A stretch of 64,000 nt of DNA from Staphylococcus taiwanensis (GTDB taxonomy: Bacteria; Bacillota; Bacilli; Staphylococcales; Staphylococcaceae), in assembly GCA_020544305.1 (NCBI GenBank), contig CP058667.1, forward strand, positions 310,001-374,000, read 5' to 3'. Below the pieces are notes generated by a model. It was not told the origin of the DNA, did not search any database, and saw nothing but the letters and a program-made list of their open reading frames with translations. Below are positions 21,723 to 29,678 of the stretch, one piece after another. Position 1 is the stretch's first letter. Every line of letters starts with the position of its first letter. Made by a program: the position numbers and the translations under genes.

Positions 21723-22568
21723 ATGACAATTTTACTTACAGGAGCGACAGGTCATCTTGGTTCACATATAACTGAACATGCGATTAAAACACAGTTGCCT
21801 GATTTTAATATTGGTATTCGCAATCCTGATAAAGTACCATCACATTGGAAAGAAAAAGTAGGCATTAGAGATTTAGATTATTTTAATAAAGAAAGTATGG
21901 TTCATGCATTCAAAGATGTTGATACAGTTATCTTTATTCCAAGTATCATACATCCGTCATTTAAACGACTTCCTGAAGTTGAGAATTTAGTGAGTGCAGC
22001 ACATGAAGCAAATGTCTCACATATTATGTTTATTGGATACTATGCCGATCAACATAACAATCCATTCCATATGAGTCCATACTTTGGTTATGCGGAGCGT
22101 TTACTCGCCTCTAGCGGTATTAAATACACTTATGTCAGAATGGCGATGTACATGGATCCATTGAAACCGTATTTACCAGAACTTGCGGACATGCAGAAAT
22201 TAATTTATCCAGCAGGTGATGGTCGTGTTAATTATATTTCTAGAGATGATATTGCGAGAGGAATCGTAGCATTATTACAACAACCTGAGAAATTTGGGCA
22301 AAGATATTTACTTTCTGGCTATAGCTATTCTATGACAGAGTTGGCAGCAATATTGTCTGAAGCAGCAGGTACGAAGATTCAATATGATCCTGTTTCTTTG
22401 GAAGAATTCTCAGAAATGTACGATGAACCGAAAGGATTTGGTGCATTGCTGGCGTCAATGTACGAAGCGGGTGCCCGAGGTTTACTTGATCAACATTCAG
22501 ATGACTTTGAACAACTTGTCCATGATAAACCACAAACCTTCCCGGAATTCTTGAAAAGTGATAAATAA
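21723..22568 (+). CDS. NmrA/QOR2-like NAD(P)-binding oxidoreductase
   Basis: 281 residues. The N-terminal Rossmann motif TGATGHLGSH and overall layout match the atypical SDR group of NmrA-like regulators and NAD(P)H:quinone oxidoreductases. No classical YxxxK catalytic pair is obvious; a Tyr-rich stretch (ASSGIKYTYVRMAM) is in the expected region. Strong hairpin terminator overlaps the stop. The substrate is unknown; its neighbours are other redox genes. Confidence 0.8.
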   Translation: MTILLTGATGHLGSHITEHAIKTQLPDFNIGIRNPDKVPSHWKEKVGIRDLDYFNKESMVHAFKDVDTVIFIPSIIHPSFKRLPEVENLVSAAHEANVSHIMFIGYYADQHNNPFHMSPYFGYAERLLASSGIKYTYVRMAMYMDPLKPYLPELADMQKLIYPAGDGRVNYISRDDIARGIVALLQQPEKFGQRYLLSGYSYSMTELAAILSEAAGTKIQYDPVSLEEFSEMYDEPKGFGALLASMYEAGARGLLDQHSDDFEQLVHDKPQTFPEFLKSDK

Positions 22569-22569
22569 A

Positions 22570-22612
22570 GAAAGCAGGACGTGTGATAGCATTAATCACA
22601 CGTCCTGCTTTC
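22570..22612. terminator. Bidirectional terminator
   Basis: A perfect 18-bp stem (GAAAGCAGGACGTGTGAT and complement) with a 7-nt loop sits between the convergent SDR and DoxX-like genes. A/T tracts on both sides suit both directions. Confidence 0.85.
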
Positions 22613-22631
22613 ATATTATAGTTAAATCATA

Positions 22632-22991
22632 TTATTTGTTATCGCAATCGAAAGTATCAGCGAAACTTAAAGCAGCTAAGCCTAATAAGTCTAAAGCGTG
22701 TTGAGCGCCTTCTTTACCATGGCCAGCTTCAAAGTGTTTATAAGTAGCAACACCTAATACGCCGAAAGTACAAATTGAACCTAAACGTGATAAGTTTTTG
22801 TTTAAGAAACTAGCAGCGAAGAAAGCGGCAGCAGCACCTTCGACAGCACCAGCTAATTTAACTGAACTTTCAGGTAAACCAAATACATTTTGGAATGTAT
22901 CGATCATACCTTGATCACCTTTTAATTTTGGTTTAGCAGAGCTATATAATTCTTTAGCAAGTTTTAAATTTGCAGCATAACGTAAAATCAT
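22632..22991 (-). CDS. DoxX-like membrane protein
   Basis: 119 residues with three to four weakly hydrophobic spans (SSVKLAGAVEGAAAAFFAAS, GSICTFGVLGVATY, HALDLLGLAALSFADTF). The layout fits DoxX/YphA-type small membrane proteins linked to redox stress. Ribosome binding site AAGGAG precedes ATG 22991. It follows the flavin oxidoreductase gene by 18 bp on the same strand, so the two are probably cotranscribed. Confidence 0.65.
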   Translation of the reverse strand: MILRYAANLKLAKELYSSAKPKLKGDQGMIDTFQNVFGLPESSVKLAGAVEGAAAAFFAASFLNKNLSRLGSICTFGVLGVATYKHFEAGHGKEGAQHALDLLGLAALSFADTFDCDNK

Positions 22992-23009
22992 AATTTGAAT
23001 TTCTCCTTT

Positions 23010-24062
23010 TTATTTGTTTTCAAAGTATTTATCAACAATAGGTTTAACGCGTTCTCCAAATAGTCGGATTGATTTCATTACATACTCATGTGGCATAGAA
23101 CCTACAGGTGTATGAATCATAAAACGATTAAGACCTAGGGTTTCAACAGTATCAATAATTTTTTGGGCAACCGTTTCAGGACTACCCAAATAGATTGCAC
23201 CTTGACTTCCGATTTCTCGTTCTAACATATTTTCATCGAAGCTAGGCCAACCACGTTCGCGACCTAGTACATCATGATGTGCTTTCAAAGAAGGGAAGAA
23301 TTCTTTCTTTGCTTCCTCATCTGTCTCTGCTACATAACCCCATGAATGAACGGATACAGATAATTCATCTGGGTTGTGTCCATAAGATGCAGCAACAGAT
23401 TTATAAATCTCAATATTGCGTGTAAATCGTCTAGGATTACCACCAATAATAGCATAGGTGATAGGTAATCCAAAGGCACCAGCTCTGAGTGATGATTCAG
23501 GAGTGCCACCCGTTGCGATGGAAATAGGTAATTTACCATGTTCCACACGAGGGTAAATAACAGTTGGGTCAAAGCTAGATCGCAATTTACCATTCCAACT
23601 CACTACGTCATGTTCATTGATCTTTAAGAGTAATTGTAATTTCTCATTAAACAAGTCTTCGTAGTCATTTAAATTATAACCGAATAATGGGAATGATTCG
23701 ATGAAAGACCCTCGACCTATCATAATTTCTGCACGACCATTAGATACAGCATCTAATGTTGAGAATCTTTGATAAACACGTACTGGGTCATCAGATGATA
23801 AAACAGTTACTGCAGAAGACAATTTGATATGATTTGTACGTCCTGCAGCGGCAGCCAATACAGTGACTGGATCTGATACGGCATAATCATTACGATGATG
23901 TTCACCTAAACCATATATATCTAAGCCTAATTGATCTGCAAGTTCTATTTCTTCAACGATATCACGAATTCTTTGAGCATTTGAAACTGCTTCATGCTTA
24001 CCATCAGGCATATAAATATCGCCATTGTCCGCAAATGAAGTCAATCCTAATTCTATTTTCAA
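23010..24062 (-). CDS. LLM-class (luciferase-like) flavin-dependent oxidoreductase
   Basis: 350 residues from TTG 24062, seven bases after AGGAGG; the frame continues upstream through the binding site and is not used. The protein begins KIELGLTSFADNGDIY and carries family landmarks such as LGEHHRNDY, and GRGSF in the middle. Members are FMN- or F420-dependent monooxygenase-like enzymes; in staphylococci FMN is expected. A QsrR-like palindrome lies directly upstream at 24080-24094, suggesting induction by quinones or electrophiles. Cotranscribed with the DoxX-like gene. Substrate unknown. Confidence 0.88.
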   Translation of the reverse strand: MKIELGLTSFADNGDIYMPDGKHEAVSNAQRIRDIVEEIELADQLGLDIYGLGEHHRNDYAVSDPVTVLAAAAGRTNHIKLSSAVTVLSSDDPVRVYQRFSTLDAVSNGRAEIMIGRGSFIESFPLFGYNLNDYEDLFNEKLQLLLKINEHDVVSWNGKLRSSFDPTVIYPRVEHGKLPISIATGGTPESSLRAGAFGLPITYAIIGGNPRRFTRNIEIYKSVAASYGHNPDELSVSVHSWGYVAETDEEAKKEFFPSLKAHHDVLGRERGWPSFDENMLEREIGSQGAIYLGSPETVAQKIIDTVETLGLNRFMIHTPVGSMPHEYVMKSIRLFGERVKPIVDKYFENK

Positions 24063-24079
24063 CACGCCACCTCCTATTG

Positions 24080-24094
24080 GTATAAAATTTATAC
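24080..24094. promoter_or_regulatory. QsrR/YodB-type operator
   Basis: GTATAAAATTTATAC is a perfect match to GTATA-N5-TATAC, the palindrome described for the quinone-sensing repressor QsrR of S. aureus. It starts five bases upstream of the ribosome binding site of the flavin oxidoreductase, where a repressor would block transcription. A second inverted repeat, TTGAC-AATA-GTCAA, is at 24115-24128. Confidence 0.65.
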
Positions 24095-24381
24095 TAGAAA
24101 TTGTAGTCCTTATTTTGACAATAGTCAATAGAAATGTTTCGAATTAGAGATTTTATTTTTTGAAAAGATTAAACGAATTATTTCACTGCTATGATGAAAC
24201 ATGTTGAGTCTATCATTTTTCAATTATTAAGACTGCGGGCAGTTTTAAATTATAGATATGGTTAAGTGAGCTAATGTATGAACTTTAAAAGTATTTCGTC
24301 AATTTTGAGTAGTCTTTTGTAAAAGTGGTTAAAGTGGCATAATAGATATGTTGTATAAAACATCGAGAAGGGAGAATCATA

Positions 24382-25566
24382 ATGTCCATACAAAAGCCAA
24401 TGAATTATAATAAAATAACCACAATTTTTTTCATTGCTGGAATCATTGTTATGAGCAGTTTATATACTGCAATCCCATTAACTGCTGAATTCGCCAAAGA
24501 CTTTAAAATTCCACAATCGGTTGCAACGCTAAATGGTGTTGCATTCTCCATTACTTATTCGGTAAGTTGTCTATTCTATGGTACAATTTCGGAAAAATTT
24601 GGACGCATACGTACAATTCTATTTGGTATTAGCGGACTCGTTGTCATTTGCTTGGTCATAGGATTAGTACACTCGTTCACTTTACTCGTTATTTTACGAG
24701 CGATACAAGGCATTTTTGCGGCTGCCTTTTCACCTATATCGATTACATATGTGACTGAAACATATTCTCCAGTTAAACGTATGACTGCGATTAGCTTTAT
24801 TAGTACAAGTTTCATGTTATCAGGAATTATTGGACAGAACCTAAGTGAAATCATAGTTGGATTTTCTAATTGGCATGTCGTTTATTTTACGTTGACGGTA
24901 CTATACATTGTATTAGCTTTAGTAATTCTTCAAAATATTCCTGAAAGCCCAGTGAAAAATCCACAAATTAAATTACTCAAATTCTTAAATAACTTTAGTG
25001 ATTTTAAAACAAATAAAACTGTATTACTCTGTTATGGCGTGTCTTTAACGTTATTAACAATGTTTATTAGTATGTATACGGTATTTAATAACTATGTAAC
25101 TTCGGACACGATAGGAGGAAATGATACAACTGCAATTAATGCTAAATTGTTTGGTGTTATTGGCATGCTCTTATCTTTGATTGCGGGACGTATGAGTGAT
25201 CGTATTGGTGTTAAAAATGTTATTTTAGGTGCACTTATCGTAAGTACACTATCACTGATCTTGATGTCAGTAACGACGAATATCATCTTTCTAACTATTT
25301 GGAGTGTAACCTTTGTGAGTGGTATAGCGTTCGCGATTCCATCAACGATTTCTAAAGTAGGACTGATTGTTAATAGCAATCAAGGTTTCTTCTTATCTGT
25401 GAATACGTTTATCTTATTTTTAGGTACAGCAATTGCACCAGTATTAAGTATCGTGTTAAAAACAATGCCAAGCTTTTTGATGCAATTTAATATTATAGCA
25501 AGTATAGGCATCATTGCGATTGTTATTGCCTTATTTTTACCACGTAGAAAACACGAAGTAAGATAA
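24382..25566 (+). CDS. MFS transporter (AraJ/drug efflux type)
   Basis: 394 residues with twelve predicted spans. The loop 2-3 motif KFGRIRT and the ISITYVTETYSPVKR segment are typical of DHA1-type major facilitator exporters. ATG 24382 follows AGGGAGA. It diverges from the flavin oxidoreductase across 320 bp. It probably exports a drug or metabolite; substrate unknown. Confidence 0.85.
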   Translation: MSIQKPMNYNKITTIFFIAGIIVMSSLYTAIPLTAEFAKDFKIPQSVATLNGVAFSITYSVSCLFYGTISEKFGRIRTILFGISGLVVICLVIGLVHSFTLLVILRAIQGIFAAAFSPISITYVTETYSPVKRMTAISFISTSFMLSGIIGQNLSEIIVGFSNWHVVYFTLTVLYIVLALVILQNIPESPVKNPQIKLLKFLNNFSDFKTNKTVLLCYGVSLTLLTMFISMYTVFNNYVTSDTIGGNDTTAINAKLFGVIGMLLSLIAGRMSDRIGVKNVILGALIVSTLSLILMSVTTNIIFLTIWSVTFVSGIAFAIPSTISKVGLIVNSNQGFFLSVNTFILFLGTAIAPVLSIVLKTMPSFLMQFNIIASIGIIAIVIALFLPRRKHEVR

Positions 25567-25573
25567 CGAACGC

Positions 25574-25766
25574 ATCTATTATTAGTCTGCTTTGCAAAGT
25601 TATCGTAGCTGCCTGAACTAACAAGCCGCTTATATCAATCTTTTCTAAATTTTAGTTATCCTTGCGGAAAGGAATCTAACATATAAAATCTCAAAAAAGC
25701 TTTTACAAGCTATGCAAGACAGAGTGGAATAATGAATTCTGAATGAATTCTATTCCACTCTTTTTT
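25574..25766 (+). repeat. Dispersed intergenic element, long form (copy A), ending in a terminator
   Basis: Contains the motif gcaaagttatcgtagctgcc, a first hairpin whose arms include AACTAA / TTAGTT, a CCTTGCGG-like core, and at 25721-25761 a terminator hairpin AGAGTGGAAT..GAATTC / GAATTC..ATTCCACTCT followed by T6. Same organisation as 33468-33676 and 50644-50794. It ends MFS transcription. Confidence 0.7.
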
Positions 25767-25847
25767 GTTTAATCAGATTATTAGTAAACAACTATCAACC
25801 GTACTATAATGGATAACAATTCAAAAAGAGATAAAGGAGAAGTGCCT

Positions 25848-26861
25848 ATGAAAACGGATATGCGCGCAATGGTTGTACATCAATATGGTGATTACCCAGT
25901 ACAAGAAACACGTATGCCTTTACCAAACATGAATCCTAACGAGGTTCGTGTTCAAATTAAAGCGGCAAGCGTTAATCCAATTGATTTTAAAATTAGAGAT
26001 GGCGGACTTAAAATACTGTTGAAATATGAATTTCCATTAATTCTAGGAAACGATTTCTCAGGTATTATCACAGAAGTGGGTGCTAATGTTACAGCGTATC
26101 AGGTCGGTGATAAAGTCTATGGTCGACCACGTAAAACTAAAATTGGTACTTTTGCAGACTATATTTCAATTGATGCGTCAGAAATAGCACCGATGCCTAA
26201 AAACTTATCTTTTGAAGAAGCAGCCAGTATTCCATTAGTCGGTTTAACATCATACCAAGCCCTTAATGAAGTCATGCAATTACAGCGTGGTGATAAAGTA
26301 TTTATTCAAGCGGGATCAGGTGGTGTCGGCTCATTTGCGATTCAATTAGCAAAAGCTATGGGACTATATGTTGCTACTACAGGAAGTCATCGTGGTAAAG
26401 CACTTATCGAGTCACTCGGTGCAGATCAATTTATTAATTATAAAGAACAAGACTTCGCACAAGAACTTAATGATTATGATGGTGTCTTCGATACATTAGG
26501 TGGAGATAACTTAGAAAAATCATTCGAAATCTTGAAAACAGGTGGCACAATTGCATCAGTGTCTGGTGTTCCAACAGATAAAAATGCTAGAGATTTAAAT
26601 CTAAATATTGGTAAAGAAGCATTATTACGCGTTGCTTCTTATAAATTAAGACGACGTGCCCAACAGTTTAACGTCAATTATGACTTTTTATTTATGCATC
26701 CAAGTGGCACTCAATTAAAAGAAATTAGTCAATTAATCGAAGAAGGCAAAATCAAACCAATTATTGATAAAGTGTTTGATTTTAAAGATACTCAGGCTGC
26801 GTTAGATTATTCAACGAGTGGTCGTGCTAAAGGTAAGATTATTATTGAAATGAATAATTAA
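25848..26861 (+). CDS. Zinc-free NADP-dependent quinone oxidoreductase (MDR family)
   Basis: 337 residues from ATG 25848, set by AAAGGAGA; the ATG at 25809 has no binding site. GroES-like N-terminal domain and Rossmann motif AGSGGVGSFAIQLAK. Zinc ligands of alcohol dehydrogenases are missing, as in zeta-crystallin-type quinone oxidoreductases. It probably reduces quinones or enones with NADPH. The DJ-1/PfpI gene follows 20 bp later, so both are probably one stress operon. Confidence 0.88.
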   Translation: MKTDMRAMVVHQYGDYPVQETRMPLPNMNPNEVRVQIKAASVNPIDFKIRDGGLKILLKYEFPLILGNDFSGIITEVGANVTAYQVGDKVYGRPRKTKIGTFADYISIDASEIAPMPKNLSFEEAASIPLVGLTSYQALNEVMQLQRGDKVFIQAGSGGVGSFAIQLAKAMGLYVATTGSHRGKALIESLGADQFINYKEQDFAQELNDYDGVFDTLGGDNLEKSFEILKTGGTIASVSGVPTDKNARDLNLNIGKEALLRVASYKLRRRAQQFNVNYDFLFMHPSGTQLKEISQLIEEGKIKPIIDKVFDFKDTQAALDYSTSGRAKGKIIIEMNN

Positions 26862-26881
26862 GAAGGGTAGGTGTTAAATTT

Positions 26882-27574
26882 ATGAAAAATATTATGATAG
26901 TGAACACAAGTGCAGATTATTTTGGTGATAATAATAAACCAACTGGGCTATGGTTAGGAGAACTTGTCCACTTTTACAATCAATTCAAAAATGAGGATGT
27001 AAATATTGATATTTATAACATGACTGGTGGGAATACACCAATAGATCCAGTTAGTTTATCTCCATTTATGTTAGACAAAGTAACAAAAGCATATTATAAA
27101 GATAATGACTTTATGAATCAATTGCGCTATGCACAACCAATATCTGAAGCCCTTGTAGAAGACTATGACGTCATATACTTCACAGGCGGGCATGGTGTGA
27201 TGTTTGATTTCCCGGAAAATAGTGCCGTACAAAACGCTATCGAAACGATATACAATAAAGGTGGCATCGTTTCAGCAGTGTGTCATGGTATTGCAGCACT
27301 ACTCAACGCCAAGAATAGCAGTGGAGAATATTTAATTAAAGATAAAGACATCACAGGCTTTTCTAACGTAGAAGAAGTATTAGCCAACCGTGACACATTA
27401 GTACCGTTTCATTTACAGAATGAAATAAAAAAACGTGGTGCTCATTATTCATTCCGACGACTACCATTTACGCCATATGTACAAGTTGATGGTCGATTAA
27501 TTACAGGGCAAAATCCACAGTCACCTAAATTAGTTGCCGAAGAAGTAAAAAAACAATTAAATTTAATAGATTAG
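26882..27574 (+). CDS. DJ-1/PfpI superfamily protein (Hsp31-like, glyoxalase III/chaperone class)
   Basis: 230 residues. Class I glutamine-amidotransferase-like fold with the nucleophile elbow AVCHG (Cys134-His135) and upstream TGGHG motif; typical of Hsp31/YedU-like proteins that act as glyoxalases, deglycases or holdases. In one operon with the quinone oxidoreductase. The acidic third residue of the triad is not assigned. Confidence 0.85.
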   Translation: MKNIMIVNTSADYFGDNNKPTGLWLGELVHFYNQFKNEDVNIDIYNMTGGNTPIDPVSLSPFMLDKVTKAYYKDNDFMNQLRYAQPISEALVEDYDVIYFTGGHGVMFDFPENSAVQNAIETIYNKGGIVSAVCHGIAALLNAKNSSGEYLIKDKDITGFSNVEEVLANRDTLVPFHLQNEIKKRGAHYSFRRLPFTPYVQVDGRLITGQNPQSPKLVAEEVKKQLNLID

Positions 27575-27601
27575 GTTATAACATAGTAAGAGGTGATTTT
27601 A

Positions 27602-27775
27602 GTGGATAGATCATTGATGATTTCAAATGCACTAAATCTTGTTTTAATGATAGTGCTTATTATATTTAATATTGGTAGTGTAGGTACTTGGCTAATGGTT
27701 ATTTTAGCGATATTGATTGTTGCTAATAGTATCTTTATGATTTATAAAACAACAGGAGATAGAAAACGGAAGTAA
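27602..27775 (+). CDS. Small hydrophobic membrane protein
   Basis: 57 residues from GTG 27602, six to nine bases after AAGAGG; the GTG at 27593 overlaps that site. Two hydrophobic spans and a basic end (TTGDRKRK). It lies 27 bp after the DJ-1-like gene, so probably the last gene of that operon. No family recognised. Confidence 0.6.
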   Translation: MDRSLMISNALNLVLMIVLIIFNIGSVGTWLMVILAILIVANSIFMIYKTTGDRKRK

Positions 27776-27782
27776 TCAATTA

Positions 27783-27825
27783 AAAAGCAATCTCACTATT
27801 AATTGGCGTGAGATTGCTTTTATTC
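27783..27825. terminator. Bidirectional terminator
   Basis: A perfect 14-bp stem AAAAGCAATCTCAC / GTGAGATTGCTTTT with an 11-nt loop between convergent units. Its right arm overlaps the stop codon of the TetR gene. Confidence 0.85.
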
Positions 27826-28389
27826 TTTATAACAATATATTGATGTTTCAAGAACATTATTTAACGTTTCAAAGACTTCTTCAACAGTATAATTATAGTC
27901 ATTTTCAACCCAGCGTCTTAACACTTCAATCACGCCACTACTATAAAAATCCGCCACAATTTCAGGATGTTTACTTTCTCTAATCTTCTTAGCTAATGGA
28001 CCATCTTGACGTTTGGAATTATTAAGCATCATATCGCGACTTACACTTGTTAAACTTCTAAAGACATCAACTTGTCGTGATGATACTAATAAATGCTTGA
28101 ATATCTTTTTATTATTACCGATATAATATATGAAATCTTGAAATGATTCAGGGGTCGTGATATCCGCTGATTTACTTCCGTCGACCATGATTTGATGCGT
28201 AATAAAGTCCGGTAATGTATAGAGTAAATCATACTTATCTTGAAAGTATCTATAGAACGTACTACGGTTAATTTCTGCTACTTCACAAATTTTTTGTACA
28301 GTTATTTCATCAAAATGATAGTCGTGTAAGAGTACAAACACAGTTTCATGAATATGTTTAATCATTCGTTTTTGATTTGCAGTCGGCAT
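27820..28389 (-). CDS. TetR/AcrR-family transcriptional regulator
   Basis: 189 residues. N-terminal helix-turn-helix with ITVQKICEVAEINRSTFYRYFQDKYDLLYT, a textbook TetR recognition region (given here in two parts: turn EVAEINRS, recognition STFYRYF). The C-terminal half fits the TetR_C_7/DhaS-like group. ATG 28389 follows TAGGAGA. A palindrome 100 bp upstream (28489-28505) may be its operator. The target is unknown; the MMPL-lipoprotein operon 0.3 kb upstream on the same strand is a candidate by analogy with farR/farE of S. aureus. Confidence 0.85.
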   Translation of the reverse strand: MPTANQKRMIKHIHETVFVLLHDYHFDEITVQKICEVAEINRSTFYRYFQDKYDLLYTLPDFITHQIMVDGSKSADITTPESFQDFIYYIGNNKKIFKHLLVSSRQVDVFRSLTSVSRDMMLNNSKRQDGPLAKKIRESKHPEIVADFYSSGVIEVLRRWVENDYNYTVEEVFETLNNVLETSIYCYKE

Positions 28390-28488
28390 AAACTGATTCT
28401 CCTATATCTTTAATCAAGCCACAAAAATAGCCTATTGTAATAAGAGTAATTTATCACAATGACTTTTATATTTCCAAAAATAACCATT

Positions 28489-28505
28489 ATGTAATGGGAT
28501 TACAT
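28489..28505. promoter_or_regulatory. Candidate TetR operator palindrome
   Basis: ATGTAAT-GGG-ATTACAT, perfect 7-bp arms, 100 bp upstream of the TetR start in a 320-bp gap. Nothing else in the gap except the terminator at 28601-28655. Confidence 0.45.
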
Positions 28506-28600
28506 ATGTGGATAGTGCAATTGAATATGAATCAAAAATAAAAAAGTAAAATATGTGCGTAACACGTTTATAGTTATGAAAGGTAAATGAATACAAAAAA

Positions 28601-28655
28601 TGAGAGCAAAATAGAAATCAATTGTGATAGAAATTTCTATTTTACTCCCATTTTA
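28601..28655. terminator. Terminator of the MMPL-lipoprotein operon
   Basis: AAAATAGAAAT (28608-28618) pairs with ATTTCTATTTT (28633-28643), extended by GAG / CTC and flanked by A and T tracts. It lies downstream of the lipoprotein gene on the minus strand. Confidence 0.65.
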
Positions 28656-28710
28656 AATCATGCTATATAAAGCAAGCATGCCCCTTATTTAATTTCTCCC
28701 ATGTGAAAGG

Positions 28711-29655
28711 TTATTTCGTATCAATACCTTCTAACCATTCATCTACTTTGTTGTCATGATCGTCAACATAATCTTTAGCTACTTGTTCTGGATTTTTCTT
28801 ATCAACAAAGATTTTTTTAGCCATTGTTTCTTCGTCTTTTTGACTCCAGTCATCAGCCATACGTGTAGCAATAGTATATGCAGCTGGATGAGCTTCTTTG
28901 AATCCTTTGTTAAATACTAAATCAATATGTTGATTATTGTTACCGTAAATATTGTCAGGATCTTTCAACATTTTAATATCTAACTCTTTAGAGAACCAAT
29001 TTGGTTCCATCGCAGTAAACACAATTGGTTGTTGTTGTTTAAATGCTTTTTGAATTGTTTTGAATTGATCTTGGTCAGAACTTTCTTTCAAGCTATATTT
29101 ATTTAAATCATCGCCATCAAGTTCATCTTTAGTTTCTTTCATAACACCGTTTCTAGCATCAGTACCTTGAATGGTCCAATCTACAGATTTACCAAAGTCG
29201 CTTTTTTTAAGGTCGCTGATTGAGTCAATATCTTGTTCATATTTAGGTACTGCTAAGCCAACTTTTACATCATCTACTAAGTGTTTGTCGTCATATAATG
29301 ATAAGTTGCTTTTGAATTTATTATAGTAACTTTTATCAGTATCTGGGAAGATACCAGATGCATGGAATGAATCGGTACTTTCTGAAACAGTCGCATATAA
29401 CGGACCGCTTGAAGGTACAGGTGAAGTTGTCACATCATATCCGGCTTTCTTCAATACTTCTGCGATTACTAGTGAACGTGGTGTAGAGTTATCACTCGCA
29501 ATATAAGGAATTTCGATATCTTTACTACCTAGTGACGTATTTTTATCATCAGATGAACCACTACCACTGCCACCATTACCACATGCGCTTAGTACAACGA
29601 CTAAGGCAAGTGTGGCAAGTAGTCCTAGAAATTTCGAACTACGTCGTCTAAACAT
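28711..29655 (-). CDS. OpuAC-like substrate-binding lipoprotein
   Basis: 314 residues. Lipobox VLSAC places the lipidated Cys at 25, then a Gly/Ser linker. The remainder fits the OpuAC/ProX type II periplasmic-binding fold for glycine betaine-like solutes (start IEIPYIASDNSTPRSLVIAE, later VFTAMEPNWF and DLVFNKGF). No ABC ATPase or permease is nearby. Instead the gene lies 23 bp downstream of an MMPL exporter gene, with AAAGGAGG as binding site. It may bind a substrate or lipid for the exporter; this is inference. Confidence 0.85.
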   Translation of the reverse strand: MFRRRSSKFLGLLATLALVVVLSACGNGGSGSGSSDDKNTSLGSKDIEIPYIASDNSTPRSLVIAEVLKKAGYDVTTSPVPSSGPLYATVSESTDSFHASGIFPDTDKSYYNKFKSNLSLYDDKHLVDDVKVGLAVPKYEQDIDSISDLKKSDFGKSVDWTIQGTDARNGVMKETKDELDGDDLNKYSLKESSDQDQFKTIQKAFKQQQPIVFTAMEPNWFSKELDIKMLKDPDNIYGNNNQHIDLVFNKGFKEAHPAAYTIATRMADDWSQKDEETMAKKIFVDKKNPEQVAKDYVDDHDNKVDEWLEGIDTK

Positions 29656-29678
29656 AATGTGTTTCCTCCTTTTTAGTA

